Part shown: in pieces, positions 35,417 to 42,865 of the stretch
Layout: every line of letters begins with the position of its first letter
Numbering within the stretch: the stretch's first letter is position 1
Assembly (NCBI GenBank): GCA_009377445.1
Contig: WHUA01000001.1
Span: 124,001 to 188,000 of the forward strand
Source: Alphaproteobacteria bacterium
GTDB taxonomy: Bacteria; Pseudomonadota; Alphaproteobacteria; UBA8366
Length of the DNA stretch: 64,000 bases
Direction of reading: 5' to 3'
Program-made: the position numbers and the translations under genes
The notes under the pieces: generated by a model
The model's database searches: none
Told to the model about the DNA's origin: nothing
Seen by the model: only the letters and a program-made list of their open reading frames with translations

Positions 35417-37009
35417 ATGACGAGACGCATCGACGCCGCGACGCTGAAGAAGATGATCAAGGACGGCAAGGAGCTGGCGCTTCTCGACGTGCGCGAGGAC
35501 GGCCAGTTCGGCGAAGGCCATCTTCTGCTGACGGTGCCGGCGCCCTACAGCATGCTGGAAGCGAGGCTCGACACGCTCCTGCCGCGCCGCGACGTCCGCA
35601 CGGTGCTCGTCGACGACGGCGACGGCGTGGCCGAGCGGGCGGCGGCGCGCATGGCGGCGGTCGGCTTCACCGACGTTACGATCCTGGACGGCGGCGTGGG
35701 CGCCTGGGCCAAGGCGGGCTACGTCATCTTCAAGGGCGTCAACGTGCCGTCCAAGGCGTTCGGCGAGGTGGTCGAGCATGCCGCGCATACGCCCTCCGTC
35801 TCCGCGGACGAGCTGAACGCGATGTTCGAGAAGGGCGAGGATCTCGTCGTGGTCGACGGCCGCACGCCCGAGGAATACAAGCGGATGAGCATCCCGAACG
35901 GCATCAGCGTGCCGAACGCGGAGCTCGTCTACCGCATCCACGACATCGCGCCTTCGCCCGACACCACGGTCGTCGTCAACTGCGCCGGGCGCACGCGCAG
36001 CATCATCGGCGCGCAGACGCTGCGCAACGCCGGCATCCCGAACAAGGTGGTGGCGCTGCGCGCGGGCACCATGGGCTGGCGGCTCGCCGGCTTCGAGCTG
36101 GATCACGGCGCGTCCCGCAAGTACCCGGAAGTGTCCGCCAAGGGCATGACAGAGGCCAAGGCGCGCGCCGAGGCGATGGCGAAGACGTTCGGCGTCCGCA
36201 AGGTTGGCCTCGGCGCGATCGACCGCTGGCGTAAGGAGACGGACCGCACGCTCTACGTGCTCGACGTGCGCAGCGCGGAGGAATACGCAGCGGGCCACCT
36301 GCCGGGCGCGCTGCATGCGCCGGGCGGGCAGCTCGTCCAGGGCACGGACAACTGGGTCGCAACCCGCGGCGCCCGCGTCGCGCTGACCGACGACACCGAG
36401 ATCCGCGCAATCACGGCGGCGCACTGGCTGGTCCAGATGGGCTGGGACGTGCACGTGCTGGAGGGCGGCATCGGCAAGGCGGCGACCGAGAAGGGCACGC
36501 CGGCGCGCCGCGTGCTGGGCATCGACGAGATCGCGGTCGACGAGGTCGCGCCCGCCGAGCTCGCCACGGCGCTGCGCGACGGCACGGCGGTCGCGGTCGA
36601 CGTCGACCTGTCCGGCCATTACGGCGAGCGGCGTCTGCCGGGCGCCTATTGGGGCATCCGGCCGCGGCTCGACCGGCTCGTCCCGAAGCTGCCGAAGGGC
36701 AAGCGCATCGTGCTCTATTCCGAACATGAGACACGCGCGCGCCTCGCCGCGCCCGACCTGCGCGCGCTGACCGACGCGCCGGTCGCCGTGCTCAAGGGCG
36801 GGCGCGAGGCCTGGACCAAGGCCGGGCTTCCCACCGAGGCGTCGCCCGGCGTGCCGCCGGATGCGGAGCGCATCGATTTCCTGTTCTTCGTGCACGACCG
36901 CCACCAGGGTAACGAAGCGGCGATGCGCGAATATCTGAGCTGGGAGGAGCAGCTTCCCCAGCAGGTCGAGGCGGACGGCGACGCGGCCTTCAAGGTCGTG
37001 AAGGTGTAA
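35417..37009 (+). CDS. Four-domain rhodanese-like protein with one catalytic cysteine
   Basis: 530 residues made of four rhodanese-like domains (about 1-110, 125-235, 260-360, 375-475) and a C-terminal tail. Only domain 2 has a catalytic loop, CAGRTRS with Cys189; this is the only cysteine in the protein. The matching loops of the others are DDGDG (65-70), TDDTE (324-328) and SEHET (435-439), so they are non-catalytic. It should transfer sulfane sulfur through Cys189. It sits between two TauD genes (gaps of 24 and 11 bases). Confidence 0.88.
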   Translation: MTRRIDAATLKKMIKDGKELALLDVREDGQFGEGHLLLTVPAPYSMLEARLDTLLPRRDVRTVLVDDGDGVAERAAARMAAVGFTDVTILDGGVGAWAKAGYVIFKGVNVPSKAFGEVVEHAAHTPSVSADELNAMFEKGEDLVVVDGRTPEEYKRMSIPNGISVPNAELVYRIHDIAPSPDTTVVVNCAGRTRSIIGAQTLRNAGIPNKVVALRAGTMGWRLAGFELDHGASRKYPEVSAKGMTEAKARAEAMAKTFGVRKVGLGAIDRWRKETDRTLYVLDVRSAEEYAAGHLPGALHAPGGQLVQGTDNWVATRGARVALTDDTEIRAITAAHWLVQMGWDVHVLEGGIGKAATEKGTPARRVLGIDEIAVDEVAPAELATALRDGTAVAVDVDLSGHYGERRLPGAYWGIRPRLDRLVPKLPKGKRIVLYSEHETRARLAAPDLRALTDAPVAVLKGGREAWTKAGLPTEASPGVPPDAERIDFLFFVHDRHQGNEAAMREYLSWEEQLPQQVEADGDAAFKVVKV

Positions 37010-37020
37010 GGGGGAGCCGC

Positions 37021-37860
37021 ATGGCGATCTCGATCACGCCGCTCACCGACACCATCGGGGCAGAGGTTGGCGGCGTCGATCTATCGCGGCTCATAGATGC
37101 CGAAACGGCGGACCGGCTGCGCCGCGCTTTCGTCGACCGCGCCTTGCTCGTCATCCGCGACCAGAAGATGGACGCGCCGCAATTCCTGGCCGCTGCGCGC
37201 ATCTTCGGCGAGCCGGTGCGCCAGAATCTCGCCAAGTTCAACCTGCCGGACCACCCCGACGTGGCGACGATCTCGAACCAGGAAAAGACCAACGCAGGAA
37301 AGATCAACGTGCGCGGGGTGAGCTGGCACACCGATCATTCCTTCCAGCCGGAGCCGCCGAAGGCGACGACGCTGCTCGCCGTTTCGCTGCCGAGCAGGGG
37401 CGGCGATACGGACTGGGCGCACATGGGCGCGGCGTACGACGCGCTGCCGGATGACCTGCGCGCCGAGGTCGACGGCCTGGAGGCGGTGCACGCCTTCACC
37501 GACACGCGCGTCCCGCCGAGCGTCGCCGAGCGCATCGCCGCCGGGGACGACGACGCATCCGACGGCGTCGCACACCCGCTGATCCGCACCCATCCCGAGA
37601 ATGGCCGCAAGTCGATCTATCTCAACCCGCTCCGCGTGCGGCGCTTCCGCGGCATGACGCCCGGCCGCTGTGCCGCCCTGATCGAGCGGCTGGTCCGGCA
37701 CGCAACCCGGCCCGAGTTCGTCTACACCCATCGCTGGCGGCCCGGCGACATGGTGATCTGGGACAACCGCTGCTGCATCCACAAGGCCAACACCGATTAC
37801 GATTTCCAGGAGCTGCGGCTGCTCTACCGCATCATCCTCGCCGGCGACAGGCCACACTAG
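37021..37860 (+). CDS. TauD/TfdA family Fe(II)/2-oxoglutarate dioxygenase (copy 3)
   Basis: 279 residues. The metal triad is His103-x-Asp105 (SWHTDHSF) and His254 (RCCIHKANTDY), with Arg270 (LLYRIIL). The N-terminus TIGAEVGGVDLSRLID is typical. It starts 11 bases after the rhodanese stop with a GGGGGAG ribosome binding site, consistent with one transcript TauD-rhodanese-TauD. It is followed by a hairpin at 37889-37911. The substrate is unknown; two dioxygenases with separate substrates are likely. Confidence 0.93.
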   Translation: MAISITPLTDTIGAEVGGVDLSRLIDAETADRLRRAFVDRALLVIRDQKMDAPQFLAAARIFGEPVRQNLAKFNLPDHPDVATISNQEKTNAGKINVRGVSWHTDHSFQPEPPKATTLLAVSLPSRGGDTDWAHMGAAYDALPDDLRAEVDGLEAVHAFTDTRVPPSVAERIAAGDDDASDGVAHPLIRTHPENGRKSIYLNPLRVRRFRGMTPGRCAALIERLVRHATRPEFVYTHRWRPGDMVIWDNRCCIHKANTDYDFQELRLLYRIILAGDRPH

Positions 37861-37888
37861 GCGCAGCGAAAGATGCACACTACAAAGG

Positions 37889-37911
37889 TCCTCCCCCCTT
37901 GTGGGGGAGGA
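37889..37911. terminator. Hairpin between convergent genes (CTTGT loop)
   Basis: TCCTCCCCC, loop CTTGT, GGGGGAGGA: perfect nine-base arms, 28 bases past the stop of TauD copy 3 and 39 bases past the haloacid dehalogenase stop on the other strand. No long U-run follows (ATTTAGG on the plus strand). It may be a bidirectional transcript end or a repeat of the family at 33485. Confidence 0.5.
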
Positions 37912-37950
37912 TTTAGGTGGGGGGTAAACCGGGCTTGCGCCCCTGAATGC

Positions 37951-38670
37951 TCACGGACACCCAAGCTGATCGGCCAGCTCGATGAAGTCCTTCGCGATGT
38001 AATCGAAGGCGTGCTCGGCCTTCGTGTCCTTGTGCTGGTCGGGGCCGTACTCGACCGGGCGGAGCACGAAGGCAGTGCGGAAGCCTTGCCGGCTCGCGGC
38101 CACCAGGTCGTTGTTGTGCGCCGCCGTCATCATGCAGGCTTCCGGCGGCAGGCCCAGTGCATCGGCGCAATTGATGTAGGCCTGCGGGCAGGGCTTGTAG
38201 TGGCGCACCACCTCCGAGCCGAGGATGACGTCCCACGGCAGGCCGGCATGCTTCGCCATGTTCACCATCAGCGCGATGTTGCCGTTCGACTGCGTCGCCA
38301 GGATGAACTTGCGCTTGAGGCGGGTCAGCCCCTCGACCGAATCCGGCCACGGGTCGAGGCGGTGCCAGGCGCGGTTGAGCCAGTCGATCTCCGCCTCGTC
38401 GAGGCCGCCGATGTTGTAACGTGCGAGCAGCGCGTCCAGATTCATCCGGTGCAGCACGTCGAGCTTGGTGAACGGGATCTCGCCCGCCCGCACCCGCTCC
38501 ATCGACGGGTTGTAGAGCTTTCGCCACTCCATCGCGAACTCGATGCCGTCGATGCCCTTGATGCCGTGCTTCCCGAAGAAGGCGTCCGCCTCGCGCGCGA
38601 CGCTGCTGCGCCAGTCGACGACGGTGCCGAACACGTCGAAGGTGAGCGCCTTGATCTCCGTTGCGGTCAT
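37951..38670 (-). CDS. Haloacid dehalogenase type II (HAD superfamily)
   Basis: 239 residues. Motif I with the nucleophilic Asp is ALTFDVFGTVVDWRSS near the N-terminus, motif II is LATQSNGN, the motif III lysine lies in the ILGSEVVRHYKPCPQAY region and motif IV is MMTAAHNNDLVAA. The pattern fits L-2-haloacid dehalogenase type hydrolases, though many such proteins act on phosphoesters. It is the last gene of an operon with AtuA and DUF4387 (gaps 13 and 11 bases), suggesting a job in that pathway. Confidence 0.9.
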   Translation of the reverse strand: MTATEIKALTFDVFGTVVDWRSSVAREADAFFGKHGIKGIDGIEFAMEWRKLYNPSMERVRAGEIPFTKLDVLHRMNLDALLARYNIGGLDEAEIDWLNRAWHRLDPWPDSVEGLTRLKRKFILATQSNGNIALMVNMAKHAGLPWDVILGSEVVRHYKPCPQAYINCADALGLPPEACMMTAAHNNDLVAASRQGFRTAFVLRPVEYGPDQHKDTKAEHAFDYIAKDFIELADQLGCP

Positions 38671-38681
38671 CCGTTCCTCCG

Positions 38682-38993
38682 TCAGTCGGGTATCTCGATG
38701 TCGAGCAGCGGCGCGTGCTGCTGCGCGCCGTAGACGTCCGTGTCGCCGGGGTCGCCCGACGGCAACAGCCGCGGGATCGTCACCTTGATGGCGTAGGCCA
38801 CGTCGTAGGGGATCACCGCCACCTCGTTGTCCGACACGCCATAGAGGCCGGCGATGCGCTGCGGCGTGATCATGCCGCTGTCGCGCACCCGCCGGTATGT
38901 CGCCTCGTCCTCGAACATCATGTCGAGGGTGCAGAGCAGCGCGCCGGCATTCTTGGAGCGCAGCACCTGGGCCAGATCGACCAATCGGGTCAT
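38682..38993 (-). CDS. DUF4387 family protein
   Basis: 103 residues: LVDLAQVLRSKNAGALLCTLDMMFEDE at the N-terminus, then YGVSDNEVAVIPYDVAYAIKVTIPR and a C-terminal TDVYGAQQHAPLLDIEIPD. This is the characteristic profile of DUF4387, a small partner usually encoded beside AtuA-family proteins. The pair may form one complex. It lies 13 bases after the AtuA stop. The biochemical function is unknown. Confidence 0.85.
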   Translation of the reverse strand: MTRLVDLAQVLRSKNAGALLCTLDMMFEDEATYRRVRDSGMITPQRIAGLYGVSDNEVAVIPYDVAYAIKVTIPRLLPSGDPGDTDVYGAQQHAPLLDIEIPD

Positions 38994-39006
38994 CGCTTTT
39001 CCTTCT

Positions 39007-40371
39007 TCAGACTTCGATCATCTCGATGGGGAACGGCTCCAGCGGGTCGTCCAGCTCCATGGTGTGCCAGACGTTGAAGCCGTAAGTCATGCCGACCGGC
39101 ATGTCGGACGGCGAGAAGGGAATGGCGAGATTGCCGGAGATGCACTTCCGCCCGGGAAAGTCCGTGTGCAACAGGGAGTAGCGCGCCTTCGCCATGATCG
39201 CCTTGCTGGTGTCCTCGTCGTCCGCCAGCGTATCGACCAGGATGCCGATCTCATGCGCCTGGGTCTGGCGCACCGGCTCGCGCGGCCCCATCGTCGCGTC
39301 CTTGCCGTAGACGCGGATGTTGAGGCGGTAGGAGTCGTGTGGAATGCCGAGCAGCCGCGCCTCGTTTGCGACTCGCTCGTGGCAGGAGGCGATGAACTCG
39401 TCGATCACCGAGATCAGCACCGGATCGCGCACGCCGGCGATGAACACGGTGCGGAAGCCGGTCTTGCGCACGCCTTCCAGCTTCACCGTATAGCTGTTCG
39501 ACGGCTCGAACCGGCTGCCGGTCACCTTGACCACGCGGGGGTCGAGCTGCTCATACGCCGAATCCGTGGTCACCAGGGTGCCGTCCGGCTCGACCAGATG
39601 ATAGGGGCTGGGATTCTCGTAGAGCGTATGCGCGGCGATGCGCATGCGCGTGCAGCGCTTGTCGGGATGGCCGGGCTCGACCAGGAAATAGTCGTCGCCG
39701 AGCGTTCCCATCACGCAGTCCTGCCCCGGCCGCGGCGTCGTCACCTGCCCGGCGCATTCGATGATCTTGGCGAGGTGCCAGACCAGGCCGGGGTCGTAGC
39801 CCCGCATCAGCGGAATGGCGGAATAGATCGAGGCGTCGGTGGCGCGGCCGGCGATGACGACCTGCGCGCCGTCCTCCAGCGCCTTCTGGAAGGGCTCGAC
39901 GCCCATCATGCCGACGACGCGATGCGTCTCGTCGATGTTCTCGTCGGTCAGCTCGGCGATCGGGCCGAGTGGGCGGATGAGGCCCTCGGCGCGCTTCTTC
40001 TTCAGATACTCCTTCGGCTGTTCGGCATGAATGACGGCCATGCGGAACTTCAGCCCCTTCTCGCGGGCGATCTCCTCGGCGACCTCGCGCACGAGGGCGA
40101 CCTGCGGATCGCTGCCGCCGCCCCCGGCGGAGCCGATCAGGACAGGAATGTCGTTCTCGATGCCCGCTTCGAGCATCAGCCCGAGATCGCGCTTGATCGC
40201 CTGGCGGGAGACGAAGGGCACGCCCTCGCCGAGATAATATGGGCCCGGGTCCATCGAGCCGCCGTCGGCCGCGATGAAATCCGGCTTCAGCGACATGCCG
40301 CGGCGGAACGCTTCCTCGGTATAGCCGTAGCCGAGCATCCCCGTGGTCGCCATCATGCGCAATTCGGACAT
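39007..40371 (-). CDS. AtuA (DUF1446) family protein, acyclic terpene utilization type
   Basis: 454 residues. The N-terminus (ATTGMLGYGYTEEAFRRGM, then ADGGSMDPGPYYLG) and the motifs LIGSAGGGGSDPQVALVREVAEE and VIAGRATDASIYSAIPLMRG identify the AtuA/DUF1446 family. AtuA is needed for acyclic terpene (citronellol/geraniol) catabolism in pseudomonads, but most relatives are uncharacterised. AGGAGCAGG precedes the ATG. It heads a leftward operon with DUF4387 and a HAD hydrolase. Terpene use is only one possibility; no atuC/F carboxylase is present here. Confidence 0.87.
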   Translation of the reverse strand: MSELRMMATTGMLGYGYTEEAFRRGMSLKPDFIAADGGSMDPGPYYLGEGVPFVSRQAIKRDLGLMLEAGIENDIPVLIGSAGGGGSDPQVALVREVAEEIAREKGLKFRMAVIHAEQPKEYLKKKRAEGLIRPLGPIAELTDENIDETHRVVGMMGVEPFQKALEDGAQVVIAGRATDASIYSAIPLMRGYDPGLVWHLAKIIECAGQVTTPRPGQDCVMGTLGDDYFLVEPGHPDKRCTRMRIAAHTLYENPSPYHLVEPDGTLVTTDSAYEQLDPRVVKVTGSRFEPSNSYTVKLEGVRKTGFRTVFIAGVRDPVLISVIDEFIASCHERVANEARLLGIPHDSYRLNIRVYGKDATMGPREPVRQTQAHEIGILVDTLADDEDTSKAIMAKARYSLLHTDFPGRKCISGNLAIPFSPSDMPVGMTYGFNVWHTMELDDPLEPFPIEMIEV

Positions 40372-40595
40372 CCTGCTCCTCCATTCGCCGGCGGGCACGC
40401 GCCGCCGAGCTTGTGGCCAAGGTAACCGAGCCGCGCGATGCTGTACAAATATCGCGGATTTCCGGGCGTTCGTTAACGGGTGGGGCCATGGAATCGCCCG
40501 ATTCTTTCCCCACAATCACCGCGAAAGCTCCCTGCTAAAGCCTTTTCCCCGGCCGACGATGGCATCATCGCGAATGCGATACCGGAGAAAGAGCC

Positions 40596-40853
40596 ATGAA
40601 TCAGTTGAACTTGGCTGCCACCTTCACCGCCGCTACCGTGTTGACGATGTTCGGCTTGACCATCTGGCTGATGGAGCCCCCCGCGTTCGATCGCGGGATA
40701 AAGGCGGAGCAGACCGCCTTCGTCGACAGAAAAGCCGATGCTTTCGGCGGCATGTTCGGCGCCCGGGGGCCGAAATCCCTCCGTGCCTCCGCGGACGGAA
40801 AGCTCCAGCCGGACTACGAGTACATGATGCCCGCCAAGGCCGTTTCCCGTTAG
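40596..40853 (+). CDS. Small hypothetical protein with N-terminal membrane segment
   Basis: 85 residues. Residues about 5-27 are hydrophobic (AATFTAATVLTMFGLTIWLM), then a soluble tail with FDRGIKAEQTAF, MFGARGPKSLRAS and a final YEYMMPAKAVSR. It looks like a membrane-anchored or exported protein. GGAGAAAGAGCC precedes the ATG, and a good terminator follows at 40966. It is probably monocistronic. No family recognised. Confidence 0.6.
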   Translation: MNQLNLAATFTAATVLTMFGLTIWLMEPPAFDRGIKAEQTAFVDRKADAFGGMFGARGPKSLRASADGKLQPDYEYMMPAKAVSR

Positions 40854-40965
40854 AGGCGCGGCGGCAAACGGTTCCTGCTCTCGCAAAGGATCAAAATTCG
40901 CCAACCATGGAACTCCCTTCCGATAATACTCCCTAAGATTGTCGGTCACGCCACCGGCGAACCAG

Positions 40966-41003
40966 CCAGCGTCCGTCGCCAAAGCGGACGCTGGTTTCGT
41001 TTG
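40966..41003 (+). terminator. Rho-independent terminator
   Basis: CCAGCGTCCG, nine-base loop, CGGACGCTGG (40966-40994), followed by TTTCGTTTG. This is a good intrinsic terminator for the small gene at 40596-40853 and separates it from the toxin-antitoxin promoter downstream. Confidence 0.75.
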
Positions 41004-41100
41004 TATGTGTAATATCAAAGGGTCAATTTATTAATTAGGCGAATTGTGCCCTGCGCCTGTACCCCACAATCGGGAATATTTTTTGACGGGTAAGCGTTGC

Positions 41101-41130
41101 TTGACATAAGTACGCCAATGGCGTAGTAAT
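41101..41130 (+). promoter_or_regulatory. Promoter and palindromic operator of the toxin-antitoxin operon
   Basis: A perfect TTGACA at 41101-41106 lies 18 bases from AGTAAT (41125-41130). Between them is the perfect palindrome TACGCC-AAT-GGCGTA (41111-41125), placed so a bound protein would block polymerase. The toxin ATG at 41137 is only seven bases past the -10, so the mRNA is nearly leaderless. Autorepression by the antitoxin is expected for the family. Confidence 0.6.
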
Positions 41131-41136
41131 TAGCCC

Positions 41137-41511
41137 ATGCCCAGCCGACCCTTGCACACGGTAGTTGAAACGGCAGAATTCCAGCGTCAAGTGAGGGGAG
41201 TTCTCTCGGCAGCCGAATATAAGGCTCTAATCGAGCACTTGGCAGCAAACCCTACCGCCGGTGAAGTGATTCAGGGTACTGGCGGCGCCCGTAAGTTGCG
41301 ATGGGCAGCGGGCGGTAAAGGTAAGAGCGGTGGCGCTCGGGTCATCACGTTCTACAGTGGGCCACCTGTTCCCGTGTTTCTACTGACCGTGTTTGGCAAA
41401 GGGGTGAAAATCAATCTAACCGCTGCTGAGCGAAACGACCTTCGCAAAGTCCTCGGTGAATTGGTTAAGGAATATCAGGAAGGAGTAAGACGGCATGTCC
41501 AAGGCAGGTGA
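41137..41511 (+). CDS. Type II toxin, RelE/HigB family
   Basis: 124 residues. The fold follows RelE/HigB ribonucleases: TVVETAEFQRQVRGVLSAAEYKALIEHLAANP, then GGARKLRWA with the catalytic basic cluster, GGARVITFYSG and VFLLTVFGKGVKINLTAAERNDLRKVL. It should cleave mRNA at the ribosome unless held by the antitoxin encoded next (17-base overlap). Base composition is less GC-rich than the surroundings. The toxin-first order is as in higBA. Confidence 0.88.
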   Translation: MPSRPLHTVVETAEFQRQVRGVLSAAEYKALIEHLAANPTAGEVIQGTGGARKLRWAAGGKGKSGGARVITFYSGPPVPVFLLTVFGKGVKINLTAAERNDLRKVLGELVKEYQEGVRRHVQGR

Positions 41512-41800
41512 GAGTATTCTTCGCGGGGCTCGTGAGGCGTTGGACTACGCGCGCGGCGAAGGGGGAGGTTCCGTTGCGCACGTGCCGGAGCAAGTAGACG
41601 TGAAGGCTGTCCGGACTAAGATGGGCCTATCCCAGTCGAAATTTGCTGCCCAGTTTGGATTCGGGATCGATGCTATCAGAAACTGGGAACAAGGCCGTCG
41701 GCAGCCCGACGTTTCGGCGCGTGCATTCCTAATTGTTATCGACCGGGAACCGGCTGCTGTTCAGCGCGCCCTTTCTAAATCAATGGCCGAGGCCGATTAA
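41495..41800 (+). CDS. Antitoxin with XRE-type helix-turn-helix
   Basis: 101 residues. The N-terminal 40 residues (AREALDYARGEGGGS) probably contact the toxin; residues about 47-90 form the Cro/XRE DNA-binding domain with VKAVRTKMGLSQSKFAAQFGFGIDAIRNWEQGRRQP. It neutralises the toxin and represses the operon through the palindrome at 41111-41125. The GGAGTAAGA site sits inside the toxin gene. The gene is lower in GC than the backbone, as is the toxin gene. Confidence 0.9.
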   Translation: MSKAGESILRGAREALDYARGEGGGSVAHVPEQVDVKAVRTKMGLSQSKFAAQFGFGIDAIRNWEQGRRQPDVSARAFLIVIDREPAAVQRALSKSMAEAD

Positions 41801-41915
41801 GAGGCCCAGCCGCGGGCGCGTCCGTGAGCCGCGGAGAATTGGAAGCCGGCCAGCGCAATTTCGGATATAGTGACGCGAATGATTTAGTCCCGTCGATCTG
41901 ATCGGAGGTTTCGTC

Positions 41916-42170
41916 ATGGAAGATACCAGCGTGGGCTGGATTGCAGCCATAGTGATAGGTGGGTTCGCAGGCTGGCTCGCCGAGAAGTTCATGAAGAGCG
42001 ACATGGGCCTGTTCATGAACATCATCCTCGGAATTATCGGAGCCGCCATCGCCAGCGCCATTCTGAGCTGGTTCGGGGTCTCTCTCGGCGGATGGATCGG
42101 CTATCTGATCGTCGGCTTCATTGGCGCATGCATCCTGATCTGGGTTGCCCGGCTGTTCAAAAGAACCTGA
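41916..42170 (+). CDS. GlsB/YeaQ/YmgE family stress-response membrane protein
   Basis: 84 residues with three glycine-rich hydrophobic spans: VGWIAAIVIGGFAGWLAEKFM, GLFMNIILGIIGAAIASAIL and GGWIGYLIVGFIGACILIWV. This is the pattern of the transglycosylase-associated/YeaQ family of small inner-membrane stress proteins. TCGGAGG precedes the ATG. It is a single gene between the antitoxin and the heat-shock group. Confidence 0.9.
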   Translation: MEDTSVGWIAAIVIGGFAGWLAEKFMKSDMGLFMNIILGIIGAAIASAILSWFGVSLGGWIGYLIVGFIGACILIWVARLFKRT

Positions 42171-42225
42171 CCGATCGCTAATCCTCGCTATGCGCGTGGC
42201 GTAGTCCACGGCTTCGTCCGGCCGG

Positions 42226-42254
42226 TTGAAGGATCGCCCGGAAATCTCCATGTT
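42226..42254 (+). promoter_or_regulatory. Candidate sigma-32 (heat-shock) promoter for hsp20
   Basis: GGTTGAAG (TTGAAG at 42226-42231), 14 bases, CTCCATGTT (42246-42254). This resembles the heat-shock consensus CTTGAAA-N13-15-CCCCATNT with good spacing. It would start transcription near 42262 and leave a leader of about 118 bases before the hsp20 ATG at 42380. Confidence 0.4.
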
Positions 42255-42261
42255 ATGGGGC

Positions 42262-42379
42262 GGCGGCAGGGCGTAGCGCCTGCCGCCCGAACGGATGCCC
42301 AATCGGGGTCCCGGCCAGCGCGGGCGCAGCGACTCCGCGCCGCAGCCACTCGCTCGCCGGATGAGGAGGAAGCCGACAC
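42262..42379 (+). promoter_or_regulatory. Possible ROSE-like RNA thermometer in the hsp20 leader
   Basis: The leader has a strong hairpin near 42260-42290 (GGCGGCAGG ... CCTGCCGCC). Near its 3' end, TCGCT at 42350-42354 lies just before the ribosome binding site AGGAGGA (42364-42370). ROSE thermometers of alphaproteobacterial small heat-shock genes pair a UYGCU motif with the ribosome binding site. No folding was computed. Confidence 0.35.
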
Positions 42380-42844
42380 ATGTCGCGCGTCTCTATATTC
42401 AGCAGCCCGCTGCTGCTTGGATTCGACCAGTTCGAGCGGACGCTCGACAGGATCTCGAAAAAGGCGGCCGACGGCTATCCGCCCTACAACATCGAGCAGC
42501 TTGGCGAGGACCGGCTCTGCATCACGCTGGCGGTGGCCGGCTTCGCGGAAGGCGACCTGACCGTCGAAGTCGTCGGCAACCAGCTCCTCGTGCAGGGAAA
42601 GCAGCAGGAGGAAGACACCGGTCGCGTCTACCTGCACCGGGGCATCGCCGCGCGGCAATTCCAGCGCGCGTTCATCCTGGCCGACGGTATCGTCGTCGAG
42701 GGCGCCCGGCTCGATAACGGCCTGCTTTACATCGATATCGTGCGTCCCAAGCCGGAAAACCGGGTGCAGACGGTTAAGATATCCTCCGTGAAGAAGGGCG
42801 GCATTAAGGAATCCGCAACAAAATTGGACCTAGATTCCCGTTAG
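42380..42844 (+). CDS. Small heat-shock protein, Hsp20 family
   Basis: 154 residues. It has a short N-terminal region (SRVSIFSSPLLLGFDQFERTLDRI), then an alpha-crystallin domain with YPPYNIEQLGEDRLCITLAVAGF, VEVVGNQLLVQGKQ and FQRAFILADGIVVEGARLDNGLLYIDI, and a short C-terminal tail with RVQTVKI. It is a class A sHsp of the alphaproteobacterial IbpA-like group, an ATP-independent holdase for unfolding proteins. AGGAGGA lies nine bases before the ATG. It is followed after 21 bases by a DUF1150 gene. Confidence 0.95.
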   Translation: MSRVSIFSSPLLLGFDQFERTLDRISKKAADGYPPYNIEQLGEDRLCITLAVAGFAEGDLTVEVVGNQLLVQGKQQEEDTGRVYLHRGIAARQFQRAFILADGIVVEGARLDNGLLYIDIVRPKPENRVQTVKISSVKKGGIKESATKLDLDSR

Positions 42845-42865
42845 CGGCAATTGGGAGACACGGGA

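Noticed and set aside
34742..36904. A 720-codon minus-strand frame opposite the TauD and rhodanese genes
   Set aside because: Antisense shadow with low-complexity composition; the plus strand has catalytic motifs and ribosome binding sites.
33485..37911. CRISPR-like repeats
   Set aside because: The hairpins are isolated, differ in arm sequence, and lack regular spacers or cas genes.
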